DNA of 64,000 nt from the NCBI GenBank assembly GCA_023428755.1, contig JAEYWX010000006.1:62001-126000 (forward strand). Direction: 5' to 3'. Both the position numbers and the translations under genes were made by a program. Origin of the DNA: Bacteroidota bacterium (GTDB taxonomy: Bacteria; Bacteroidota; Bacteroidia; Chitinophagales; Chitinophagaceae). Shown here in pieces: positions 45,018-53,410 of the stretch. How positions within the stretch are numbered: the stretch's first letter is position 1; every line of letters begins with the position of its first letter. The notes under the pieces were generated by a model. That model saw only the letters and a list, made by a program, of their open reading frames with translations. It ran no database searches and was not told the origin of the DNA.

Positions 45018-45593
45018 GATTGTTATTGGTTTTGATGGTGCTGTTAAAATGTGTAATCAATTGGTGCGGTAAAATACAAATGTTCCCTGTAACCCAAAGC
45101 GATTTTTTTGAAAAAGTTATAGATAGTTTTAATATATGCAGATCATGCGGTAGTTGGTTTCTCAAAAAACAGGCATTTCAAGTTAGGGGATGAAGCTTGT
45201 ATGTTTTTCAGAACATTGTTGAATATCAACTTCTTTGTTTCAAAACTGCTCAAATCGATTTTACGGTATATTCTTTTGCGTTATGCTCAGTGGTAATTCC
45301 TTTGTGAAGAAGTATGCTGAAATGTTTGTGATATTGAATGTGCATTTTACAGCTTATGGTTTATTTCGGTTATACCGTAATTTCAACAACCTGCTATCGT
45401 TATTTTGCAGGTAATTTTCGCCTCATCGTTTTTTAAGGTATTTTATGTATTGACTTTCAGGAATATATCTTAATTACATGGGTGTTCCTTTTTAGTTTTT
45501 CAAGAATTTTTCTCAACGTCTTGTTTGCGTTTACTGACTGGTTTATTTTTACTCTCCGGCCTTGATCCATTATCCAACGAAAACTATTTGCCG
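45018..45593. other. Intergenic stretch without recognisable genes
   Basis: AT-rich, between divergent FkbM and T9SS-protein genes. It must carry both promoters, but I find no exact TAnnTTTG with a well-spaced TTTG. No convincing ORF or RNA structure seen. Confidence 0.6.
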
Positions 45594-48500
45594 ATGAAAA
45601 CAAACCTTTACACAGTTGTTTTTTATTGTATTCTGTTTTGCTCACCTGTTTTTATACACGCACAACCATTTTACGATTGTAATACATTAGAAGCAAACTT
45701 TACAACATTCGAGTCTCGTTGTACTGCTACCGGCAGCGTTACGATTTCTGCAAATGGAGGTTCCGGTAATTACAATTACAGGGTAGAGGGTACAGTAAAC
45801 ACATCGGTTACATCCAGCAATACAATCAGCGGCCTGCCTCCCGGTACTTACAAGATTTTTGTACAGGATGTAATTTCCGGTTGCAGTAAAGAAATCAATG
45901 CAGTTGTGATACCCGGTACTTACCAGGATCCATCTTTTACATTGCAAAAAACCAATCTTACCTGTTTCAATAGTAACGATGGAACCATAACAGTCAGCAA
46001 CCTGCAATACGGTTTAGGTCCCTTTAGCTACAGTATCGTTGCCCCGTCTGCCAGTGCTGTAGGTACAACCAACAGTACCGGCATTTTTACCAATCTTACA
46101 CCCGGTGATTATTTTGTACAACTGAGTGATAGTTGTGGTGGTATTCAAACCCGGCAAATCAGTATTTACAATTACGATTGGTATGCACCTGCGTATAGGG
46201 TTACACGTATCTCTTGCGATAGTGGGGAGGCGGTTATAAACCTGTCAGACAATTTAGGAAACACCAATATACCGCCTTCAACAGCGTTTGACGGATTTGA
46301 ATATGGTTATGTACGGGCAGCCGGAGATACGGTGTGGGTTGCTGAGCGGAGTTTTCGTTTCTTATTAGGGACAAACAGAACAGTAGAACTGGTGATGAAA
46401 GACCGATGCGGGTTGATAAAAAATTATCTGTGGACCGATGTTTCTGTTCGCCCAACCGTAGATGCCTTGGTGAATATCGGCAACCGCAGTTGCGATTTTT
46501 TCAGGGCAACTGTTACAGGACAGCAAAATCTTACAAACCCTGAATATTGTCTTTATGACACCAATAATGTGCTGCTGAACTGCAATACAACTGGTGTGTT
46601 CGACAGTTTGGCTTATGGATCATACTGCATTCAGATACGGGATCTTTGTTACGATACTACTTTTACCCGTTGCTTTAATGTGATTGAAAACGCCCCTGCT
46701 GTAGGTACAATCAACGGAGGTAATTATACCTGTTCTACATTCCGTGCTACAGTTACGGCACAAACCAATCTTACCAATCCGCAGTTTTGTATCTATGATG
46801 TAAACAATGTTCTTGTTGCATGCAATACCACAGGCATATTCGATAATCTTCCGTATGGCTCTTATTGTGTGATCATGCAAAACGATTCAAGCTGTTATGA
46901 TACAACCATTACCCGATGTATCGATGTTCCGTTTGTGATTCCATCGGTGGCAGGTTCTGTCAGCATCGGGAACAGGGCTTGCTCTACTTTCCGGGCAACG
47001 GTTACCGGGCAAACCAATCTTACCAATCCGCAGTATTGTATTTATGATAGCAACGATAGTTTACTGGCCTGTAATAATACAGGAGTATTTGATGGGTTAC
47101 TCTACGGTTCTTATTGCATTCGTACGATCAATGATCCGGCCTGTTATGATACAACCATCAATCGTTGTTTTACGGTTACGCCAAATAAACCTTCTGTGAA
47201 TGCATCGGTAAGTATAAGTAATCTTACCTGTTCCGATTTCCGGGCCAGGATAATGGGGCAAAGTAACTTAACGAATCCGCAGTATTGTATCTACGACAGT
47301 AATGACAGTTTACTGGCGTGTAACACAAGTGGTATATTCAATGGGCTCGCCTACGGAAGCTACTGCATACGTATCGTAAATGATGCTTCCTGTTACGATA
47401 CTACTATAGTGCGGTGTTTTACAAGAAATGTAGCATCGTCTATGTCGTTGAATGCAACAGCAACAATTGCTTGTGATATTGGAGTTACTGAACTACGTCC
47501 AACATTTAGCGGTGGAACTCAACCTTACAGCATTGCTGTTTATTATCCGGATGGGTCGTTGGCGCATAGTGCCGGTCCGCAAAGCTCCGGTTCATTTGTT
47601 ATTGCATTGCCCGATCTTCCTGCCGGACTTGTTTATAAAATTGTTGGAAATGATGGTTGTGGAAATATTGATTCAGTAGATATTGATCCGGTGTCTCGTT
47701 CATTTACACGTAATGCGTCGGTAGTGCAAAAATGTCCCGGGAGTATCTGGCCCAATGGTTATGGCGAAATTGTTGCAGACCATAGTTTAAGTTCCGGTGT
47801 ACTGAATACGTCCATTATTAAAAAGAATGGTGCAGATGTATTGATCAATCCTGCGGTTTATACCCCGGCTCAGTCGTTGTTTTCTGATCTGGAACCTGCG
47901 GTGTATGTAATTCGTTACAACTATACCAGTTCCGGTTGTAACCGTTCGCTGTATGATACAGTTGAAGTAAGACCGTATGCTTTTCCCAATCTTCAGCAGT
48001 CGGCTGCCTATCAGTGTAACGACAACAGCTTCAGCATCGGGGCAGCTGTGCAAAACGGAGTAGCTCCTTTTACATACGAAATAATCGGCAGCACCCCATC
48101 GTCGCCATCATTGGTTGGTACGGTACAAACCGATCCTGTGTTCAATATCAACAACGGTACATCGTACAGCCTCATTCGCCTGCGTGTATTAGATGCTTGT
48201 CTTAATGCAACATTGAACGATGTAAGTATTCTTCCATTGGCGAACACGGTTATCACCGCCAGTGGCAATTGCTATTACAACAATGTAACCCTGTCGGTTG
48301 ATTCGATTCCAAATGCAGTTTATACATGGTATCGAAAAACTTCTGCAACAGACAGTACGCAAATCGGATCGGGCTTATCGTACAACGTTCCGTTTTTGTT
48401 GCCAACTGATACAGGTGTTTATGTATGTGTAACATCTGTAAACAGCGGTTGTCTCACTCGTGTTTCATCATTCAATCTCGATGCTTCCTGTTCTGAATTG

Positions 48501-49049
48501 TTAGAGGGGAATGCTGTAACCTTGAAAGGGAAACAAAGCGGACATACCGTTCAGTTGAACTGGGATAAGCCAGCTGCTATCAATGCAAGCAGCTTTGTTA
48601 TTGAACGTTCGGTGAATGGAAGCCGTTTCAGCAGCATCGGAAAAACGGTGGTAACAAACAGAAGCGCTGTCGCACAATTTCTTTTTACAGATTCGGATGC
48701 ACCGGCCGGCAATCTGCAATACCGGTTGCGACTTCAGTATGCTGATGGACGAGTGGCCTATAGTAATAGTATCCGGTTTAACCTGGCAGATACAAAACTG
48801 ATTGCCGTGTATCCCAATCCATTGGTAAGCATTAGTACCATTCGTTTTAACAATACAAAGTCCAATACATATACGGTAGAAGCCTTGACAGTGACAGGAC
48901 AACGGTTGTTTACGAGGCAGGTATTTGTGCAGACTGCCGGTACGTACAAACTCAGCCGAACTGAATTCCCTGTAAGAGGTAATTATATTTTACGGATAAC
49001 CGACAACAGCAATCAAGTAGTAACATCTCAGTTATTGAAAGTTGAATAG
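45594..49049 (+). CDS. Large T9SS-secreted protein with SprB-like modules and four tandem Cys-rich repeats
   Basis: 1151 residues from ATG 45594, signal peptide to about residue 24 (PVFIHAQ). N-terminal Ig-like modules such as GSGNYNYRVEG...ISGLPPGTYKIFVQD resemble SprB-repeat domains of gliding adhesins. Residues ~293-610 are four tandem ~80-residue repeats with recurring six-cysteine spacing (C-FRATVTGQ-NLTNP-YC-YD-N-LLACN...YGSYCI...CYDTT--RCF). More beta domains follow, and a type A T9SS sorting domain closes the protein (VYPNPLVSISTIRFNN ... QVVTSQLLKVE). Probably a surface adhesin or filament; ligand unknown. Terminator at 49069. Confidence 0.85.
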   Translation: MKTNLYTVVFYCILFCSPVFIHAQPFYDCNTLEANFTTFESRCTATGSVTISANGGSGNYNYRVEGTVNTSVTSSNTISGLPPGTYKIFVQDVISGCSKEINAVVIPGTYQDPSFTLQKTNLTCFNSNDGTITVSNLQYGLGPFSYSIVAPSASAVGTTNSTGIFTNLTPGDYFVQLSDSCGGIQTRQISIYNYDWYAPAYRVTRISCDSGEAVINLSDNLGNTNIPPSTAFDGFEYGYVRAAGDTVWVAERSFRFLLGTNRTVELVMKDRCGLIKNYLWTDVSVRPTVDALVNIGNRSCDFFRATVTGQQNLTNPEYCLYDTNNVLLNCNTTGVFDSLAYGSYCIQIRDLCYDTTFTRCFNVIENAPAVGTINGGNYTCSTFRATVTAQTNLTNPQFCIYDVNNVLVACNTTGIFDNLPYGSYCVIMQNDSSCYDTTITRCIDVPFVIPSVAGSVSIGNRACSTFRATVTGQTNLTNPQYCIYDSNDSLLACNNTGVFDGLLYGSYCIRTINDPACYDTTINRCFTVTPNKPSVNASVSISNLTCSDFRARIMGQSNLTNPQYCIYDSNDSLLACNTSGIFNGLAYGSYCIRIVNDASCYDTTIVRCFTRNVASSMSLNATATIACDIGVTELRPTFSGGTQPYSIAVYYPDGSLAHSAGPQSSGSFVIALPDLPAGLVYKIVGNDGCGNIDSVDIDPVSRSFTRNASVVQKCPGSIWPNGYGEIVADHSLSSGVLNTSIIKKNGADVLINPAVYTPAQSLFSDLEPAVYVIRYNYTSSGCNRSLYDTVEVRPYAFPNLQQSAAYQCNDNSFSIGAAVQNGVAPFTYEIIGSTPSSPSLVGTVQTDPVFNINNGTSYSLIRLRVLDACLNATLNDVSILPLANTVITASGNCYYNNVTLSVDSIPNAVYTWYRKTSATDSTQIGSGLSYNVPFLLPTDTGVYVCVTSVNSGCLTRVSSFNLDASCSELLEGNAVTLKGKQSGHTVQLNWDKPAAINASSFVIERSVNGSRFSSIGKTVVTNRSAVAQFLFTDSDAPAGNLQYRLRLQYADGRVAYSNSIRFNLADTKLIAVYPNPLVSISTIRFNNTKSNTYTVEALTVTGQRLFTRQVFVQTAGTYKLSRTEFPVRGNYILRITDNSNQVVTSQLLKVE
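46470..47423 (+). repeat. Four tandem ~240-bp coding repeats
   Basis: Units begin near INIGNRSC-, NGGNYTC-, SIGNRAC- and SISNLTC-like segments. Units 3 and 4 share NLTNPQYCIYDSNDSLLACN exactly in the protein, suggesting recent duplication or gene conversion; units 1 and 2 are more diverged. Confidence 0.85.
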
Positions 49050-49068
49050 TGCAGAGGCTTTTGTTACA

Positions 49069-49108
49069 AAGGAGACTGGTTGCGAAAAACAGTCTCCTTG
49101 TCTTGGTT
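49069..49108 (+). terminator. Terminator of the T9SS protein gene
   Basis: AAGGAGACTG (49069-49078) pairs perfectly with 49090-49099 around an 11-base loop; T-rich tail GTCTTGGTTTT. Confidence 0.85.
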
Positions 49109-49387
49109 TTGTTCGCCATCATTTTAACAATCGGAAATGTATACCGCCCGCCGTTGTCGTGTGTTTTCACCAACAACACATGCATATAGCTGAGTTTTGA
49201 TTTGTAATGATTCATGCGGTTGGTCAGGAGACACAACATCGGCGTGTTTTTTGGCAATATTCCAACAGCAGCGTGAGTTCATTGTTAATACTGTTGCTCA
49301 ATTTATAAAGTCGAGCTGAGACAGAAGCTGATAGTAGCACACAGTTGAAGCGGCGTTATCTGACCGCCGACATAACACAAATGCAAT
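49109..49387. repeat. Non-coding stretch holding dispersed repeat copy B and several dyads
   Basis: Copy B (about 49145-49260) carries the same 22-base identical run as copy A (at 49149-49170) and the looser downstream match (GGAGA-A-AA--TCGGC). To its right are a CGGCG...CGCCG dyad (49350-49369) and other short complementary segments leading to the GTTAGGTGCA core at 49388. The minus-strand frame 48952-49257 that crosses it is not a credible gene. Confidence 0.65.
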
Positions 49388-49976
49388 GTTAGGTGCATTT
49401 ATAATTTAAACTTCGAGTTTTTTATAATATCTAAGTACTTATTTCCTATAGTTGTGTCAGTGAATCTTATATTGATGTATACTCCATAATGACCATATTT
49501 TCTACTGAACTTGTACGAATAGAATGTCTGGTTGTAAATCGTATTATAAACTTTGAAGTATTCACGTTGAAATAATACTTTGTCAAGCTTCTCAATCGAT
49601 AAACTTGTGTCAATGACTTTATAATTTGTAAGATTAGGTAATGAACTCAAATAAAAATTACTTTCTTCCCTATTTCTTAGTTCCCATGTTGAGTTATCTG
49701 AAGAATCTATAAAAAGTATAGAGTTGAAAAAATTATTTTTGTCAGATTCAATCCAAAAAAGAGTTAATAAATTTTTGTCAAGCGAACCTGAGGATGTCTC
49801 CCAAGATGATTTATTGATTTGGCCACTTGAACTGAATGCTGAGTCCTTAAAGGTCATGTTTGACGGCAGTTCAAAAACCCAGCCGACTTCATCAAGACTA
49901 ATAGTTCTGGAAATATTAGTCTTGCAACTCGATAGTAAGATAATTATAAAAATGAGTCTCATAGTTTGCACCTAAC
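49388..49976. repeat. Perfect inverted 10-bp cores bounding lipoprotein gene 1 (cassette-like)
   Basis: GTTAGGTGCA at 49388-49397 and its exact complement TGCACCTAAC at 49967-49976. The stop codon lies one base inside the left core and the ATG four bases inside the right core. The 7-base parts GTTAGGT and ACCTAAC fit the integron consensus GTTRRRY / RYYYAAC. Confidence 0.75.
49399..49962 (-). CDS. Hypothetical lipoprotein, cassette-borne (gene 1)
   Basis: 187 residues from ATG 49962. Lipoprotein signal MRLIFIIILLSSC (Cys13). The mature part is polar and rich in Ser, Asn, Lys and Tyr (SSGQINKSSWETSSGSLDKN; YSYKFSRKYGHYGVYINIRF), with no family that I recognise. Codons are much more AT-rich than in neighbouring core genes, suggesting transfer. 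The coding region fills the space between two inverted 10-bp cores with almost no leader, so ribosome binding and promoter must come from outside the cores. Confidence 0.7.
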   Translation of the reverse strand: MRLIFIIILLSSCKTNISRTISLDEVGWVFELPSNMTFKDSAFSSSGQINKSSWETSSGSLDKNLLTLFWIESDKNNFFNSILFIDSSDNSTWELRNREESNFYLSSLPNLTNYKVIDTSLSIEKLDKVLFQREYFKVYNTIYNQTFYSYKFSRKYGHYGVYINIRFTDTTIGNKYLDIIKNSKFKL

Positions 49977-50170
49977 GAGCAGGTATTGCCGATGGTGGGG
50001 AATTTTATATTCGTCCGCCGGAACTACTGCATGGCTTTTTGATAAAGTTAAATATTAAGAACTAAAGCTGAGCTTTATTCGTCAAGCCCCGAACCGCAGT
50101 ACAGCAGAATTACCGCTGCTGATTGTTCTAATATCCAGCCCCACTATTGGCAATACCAATGTTAGCGGTA
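49967..50170. repeat. Long imperfect palindrome joining two cassette-like genes (attC-like joint)
   Basis: Left arm 49971-50000 (TAAC, spacer GAGCA, GGTATTGCC, GATGGTGGGG) and right arm 50139-50168, whose complement reads TAAC, spacer ATT, GGTATTGCC, AATAGTGGGG. The nine-base and flanking blocks pair with two mismatches and the spacers are unpaired. About 140 bases of smaller dyads, such as AAAGCTGAGCTTT, fill the middle. At 204 bases overall it is longer than usual integron attC sites. Confidence 0.75.
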
Positions 50171-51003
50171 GTCTATTTACTTCGTCATTGCCTGTATTAT
50201 AATCGCTCCACTGTCTGCAGCTTTGCCATATATTATTTGACTACTTTTTTTATTAACATAGCCAATATTCAAAATGTCTTTTTTTGATAATGGCAATAAA
50301 ACTGTGTCTAACTTCCGTTGATATTTAAATGTAATTCCATTGATAGCAATTAGTGGTGTTTGCCCGATATGTCCAGCATGGAAAATTTTATTTATTGAGT
50401 CTGCTAAATAATATTTGTCGTTATTAATGTCTCCAAGAATAAATGTTTTTGCATTTCCTTGAACTTGCATTTTAGGCAGAATTGATTCAAGGTGTGATGT
50501 GGTGTCGAGCGGTAAAAAGCTTAGCCTGATATTCAAAAAAAGTTCCTTTATAGCTTCAAGTTCTTTTGGTGGATTCATGCTGTGAACTTTAAAATGTCTT
50601 TTCCCCGTTTCGCTTTCAATCTCCAAGCGGTACTCATCTCCATCTAAATGACCAGTTTCATAAACAGAATCAAGTTTGCTAAAGTTGATAATAGCAATTA
50701 AGCTGTCGAGTTGTTGCTTCCATTTTCCGATAAGGGCTGTTTTATAAATCTTGTCTTTGCTTAAGCCTTTGTCAGGTGAAAAATTTTGAGTTAGAAAAAC
50801 TGAGTCTTGATTATAAATATTTAGAGTAAATGACAATGGAGATATATCAAAATAAGAAAAGCTTATGAAATTGAAATAAGACTTTGGTTTCTTGTCTGAG
50901 TTACAACCAGTAAGAATGAGAGAAGAAAATATTATAAGGGAAATTAGTCGAATCATAATTTAAGGTTCTGGAAAACATGAGCTGTTCAAAGATTACCGCT
51001 AAC
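50161..51003. repeat. Perfect inverted 10-bp cores bounding lipoprotein gene 2 (cassette-like)
   Basis: GTTAGCGGTA at 50161-50170 and TACCGCTAAC at 50994-51003. Gene 2 stops six bases inside the left core and starts 37 bases inside the right one. These cores differ from those of gene 1 after GTTAG, yet match each other exactly. Confidence 0.75.
50177..50956 (-). CDS. Hypothetical lipoprotein with a TonB-plug-like tail, cassette-borne (gene 2)
   Basis: 259 residues. Lipoprotein signal LISLIIFSSLILTGC (Cys18). The central part (SFTLNIYNQDSVFLTQNF; LDGDEYRLEIESETGKRHFK; PPKELEAIKELF) is reminiscent of DUF6438-type domains, a weak call. The C-terminal segment LSKKDILNIGYVNKKSSQII then YGKAADSGAIIIQAMTK resembles the end of a TonB-dependent plug (IYG...GVIxI) although there is no barrel. 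AT-rich like gene 1. Function unknown. Confidence 0.7.
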   Translation of the reverse strand: MIRLISLIIFSSLILTGCNSDKKPKSYFNFISFSYFDISPLSFTLNIYNQDSVFLTQNFSPDKGLSKDKIYKTALIGKWKQQLDSLIAIINFSKLDSVYETGHLDGDEYRLEIESETGKRHFKVHSMNPPKELEAIKELFLNIRLSFLPLDTTSHLESILPKMQVQGNAKTFILGDINNDKYYLADSINKIFHAGHIGQTPLIAINGITFKYQRKLDTVLLPLSKKDILNIGYVNKKSSQIIYGKAADSGAIIIQAMTK

Positions 51004-51068
51004 TCATAAATATACGCACCTTCTTGTATAAAATCTTCTTGTGTATCAACTTATATTTATACAAATGC

Positions 51069-51788
51069 CTATTCAACTGCGCCCTCCACAAACCGATACC
51101 CAACCCCTCTTGCCGAATGGAAATAAATCGGGTTGCGGCTGTCAACTTCAAAATACTTGCGGAAGTTGAGAATGAAATTGTCGATGGTGCGGGTGGTGGG
51201 GTACACATTGTAACCCCAAACTACCTGTAATATTTTTTCACGGGTTACCACTTCGTTCTTGTTTTCAATGAGCAGGTGGAGCAACATGCTTTCCTTTTTG
51301 CTCAGTTGTATTTTTTCGCCTTTGAAGTTGGTGGCTTCCTGTGCTTTAAAATCAATATTGTTGTTGCCAAAGCTGTAGCTTTCGCCAATGCTGTCTTTGT
51401 CCTGTATCTTTTTGTTCTTCTCAATCAGCTTTTCAACACGCAGCAACAGTTCTTCGAGATTAAACGGTTTCGTTAGATAATCATCGGCACCTTTCTTTAA
51501 ACCCAGCACACGGTCGTGTGATGTGTTTTTGGCACTCAGCATCAAAATGGGTACATCGTTTTTGCGGATGCGGATGCTTTCGGTGGCACTGATGCCATCC
51601 ATTTCCGGCATCATCACATCCATAATAATCAAATCGAAATATTCATTCTCCACTGCTTTGAGAGCAGCCACACCATCACCGGCTGTGGTTACTTCATAGC
51701 CTTCCAGTTCAAGGTTTAACTTCAATGCATCCAGTAAATGCTCTTCATCTTCCACCAGTAAAATAGATGCTTTGTTTGAAGCCGACAT
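51069..51788 (-). CDS. OmpR/PhoB-family response regulator
   Basis: 239 residues. Receiver domain 7-122 with phospho-acceptor Asp57 (LIIMDVMMPEMDG) and Lys107 (YLTKPFN); winged-helix DNA-binding domain ~140-235 (LSKKESMLLHLLIENKNEVV; RTIDNFILNFRKYFE; HSARGVGYRF). Starts 11 bases after the histidine kinase stop, hence a cognate pair. Nothing in the sequence reveals the signal. Its 3' side borders the cassette-like segment. Confidence 0.94.
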   Translation of the reverse strand: MSASNKASILLVEDEEHLLDALKLNLELEGYEVTTAGDGVAALKAVENEYFDLIIMDVMMPEMDGISATESIRIRKNDVPILMLSAKNTSHDRVLGLKKGADDYLTKPFNLEELLLRVEKLIEKNKKIQDKDSIGESYSFGNNNIDFKAQEATNFKGEKIQLSKKESMLLHLLIENKNEVVTREKILQVVWGYNVYPTTRTIDNFILNFRKYFEVDSRNPIYFHSARGVGYRFVEGAVE

Positions 51789-51799
51789 GTGTGTAGTGT

Positions 51800-52771
51800 T
51801 TAAAACTGAATTACAAAAATACTTCCACGGGGTGTATTGTTCATCACAAATATGTCACCATTGTGATCGGTAATGATCTTGCGGGTAAGGTATAAGCCAA
51901 GCCCCGTACCTTTTGCCTTGCGTGTGTTTTCGTTGCCGCTGCGATAGAATTTTTCAAATATTTTTTGCTTCTCTTCATCGGGTACGCCCATGCCTTCGTC
52001 ACTTACTTTGATCTGCGTAATATCATTGTCATCCATCAAATCAACATACACCGGACTTTCTTTGGGGGCATATTTTAATGCATTATCAATTAAGTTGCTC
52101 AGAGCGATCTGGATCAGTAGTTCATCACCTTCGATATACAAATCTTTATCGGCACTGGCTTCAATACGGCGGCCGGGGTAGCGGTTCTTATAATCGCTTA
52201 CCACTGTTTCCACCACATCGGCGAGGTTTACCTCTTCGTGCTCCCGCTGGAAATTCTTTTCTTCCATTTGCGATGCAAGAAGAATATTATTGGTAAGAAT
52301 ATTTAAACGATTGGTTTCGCTGAGTGCACTTAACAACAGTTTCTGTTGCTGTACTTCATCGAGCTTGCGGCGCAATACCGTTTCAAGGCTGAGTCGGGTA
52401 GTGGCGATGGGTGTTTTTAATTCATGCGTAATGGCCATCATAAAGTTTTGCTGTAGGGCCGATACTTCGATTTGTTTACGGATGGAACGATAGACAAAAA
52501 CGGCACCTGCCAATATTAACGCTAGGAAGGCAACACCTTCGCCAATAAATTTTGCGGATTGTCTTTTCTGAAACAGTAACGCTTCATCCCGCAGCAGATT
52601 GTATTGCGGATCGTCCAGTTTCAATTGAGCCAGTTTTAGCTCCGTCATTTCACCGCTTTGCCGCTCCAGCGAAATAAACCACCACACCAAAGCTGCCACC
52701 ACATATATGAGAAGTATCCAGAACCAGAAGGAGAAATTGCGGAAACTATATACTTTGTTGGTATATGCCAT
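51800..52771 (-). CDS. Membrane sensor histidine kinase
   Basis: 323 residues. Two transmembrane helices (~13-33 and ~77-94) enclose a short, ~40-residue periplasmic loop. The HisKA box is MMAITHELKTPIATTRLSLE with His116; N, G1 and G2 boxes follow (LIDNALKYAPKESP; VSDEGMGVP; GTGLGLYLTRKI). No PAS or HAMP domain stands out. Its ATG overlaps the gldH stop by one base (TAATG), and the response regulator follows, so gldH-HK-RR form one operon. Confidence 0.94.
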   Translation of the reverse strand: MAYTNKVYSFRNFSFWFWILLIYVVAALVWWFISLERQSGEMTELKLAQLKLDDPQYNLLRDEALLFQKRQSAKFIGEGVAFLALILAGAVFVYRSIRKQIEVSALQQNFMMAITHELKTPIATTRLSLETVLRRKLDEVQQQKLLLSALSETNRLNILTNNILLASQMEEKNFQREHEEVNLADVVETVVSDYKNRYPGRRIEASADKDLYIEGDELLIQIALSNLIDNALKYAPKESPVYVDLMDDNDITQIKVSDEGMGVPDEEKQKIFEKFYRSGNENTRKAKGTGLGLYLTRKIITDHNGDIFVMNNTPRGSIFVIQF

Positions 52772-53262
52772 TATTGTTTTGCTTTTTCTATACGCACACC
52801 GGCATTCATGATGTGTAACAACGGATTGTCACGCATTGTTTGCTGCAAGCGGATGGTATAGCTGCCCTGTTTTGTAAAACGCAGATCGTTGAACAACGGA
52901 TAACGTACTTCCCAGATATCGCTCATGCCGGTACCAATCCATTCGCCGTTTTGATTTTGAAGGGTTAGTTCAAACCGTTCTTTTTGAAAGGTACTGTCGC
53001 CGGGTTGACGAGTTGAAATATAAAGCCAGATATTTTTATACGCATAGGCATCGGTATGGCGCAGCGTTACAAACACATTGTAGGGCGAAACAGTATCGGT
53101 AATGGTAAAATTGATCTCAGGCTGCAGGCTGTAACTCCATTGATGTTGGGGAATCTCGGTGTTTTTTTCAAACGCATCCATCGTGGTACAACTGCTGAGC
53201 AGGAAGGATGCCAGTATAAAATAACCAAAGCAGTGCTGTATGCGTGTTGTCAAAGCTTTCAA
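52771..53262 (-). CDS. gldH: Gliding-motility lipoprotein GldH
   Basis: Lipoprotein (lipobox ILASFLLSSC) with the GldH pattern: QHQWSYSLQPEINFTITDT, NVFVTLRHTDAYAYKNIWLY, GEWIGTGMSDIWE and LLHIMNAGVRIEK. In Flavobacterium johnsoniae GldH is needed for gliding and is linked to the T9SS apparatus; this genome clearly uses T9SS (two cargo proteins in the window). No ATG precedes the signal peptide. TTG 53262 (MKALTTRIQHC...) is my choice, TTG 53253 an alternative. The frame further upstream is low-complexity AAGGCACAAGG-type sequence and is not used. Confidence 0.87.
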   Translation of the reverse strand: MKALTTRIQHCFGYFILASFLLSSCTTMDAFEKNTEIPQHQWSYSLQPEINFTITDTVSPYNVFVTLRHTDAYAYKNIWLYISTRQPGDSTFQKERFELTLQNQNGEWIGTGMSDIWEVRYPLFNDLRFTKQGSYTIRLQQTMRDNPLLHIMNAGVRIEKAKQ

Positions 53263-53410
53263 GTAAATGTTTTTACAAATGTAAGAAGGCACAGGGAAAA
53301 AGGTACAAGGTAGAAGGCATAAGGTAAAAGGCACAAGTATCAAGGCACAATCCCCAACTCCGAATTCCCAATTCCTAATTCCGTCTCTCTACTTAACTGT
53401 ATCTTTTCAA

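Noticed and set aside
46470..47423. Tandem repeats as a CRISPR array
   Set aside because: Units are ~240 bases, in frame and coding, without spacers.
48952..49257. 101-codon minus-strand ORF
   Set aside because: Overlaps the end of the T9SS protein gene, its terminator and repeat copy B; no protein-like composition.
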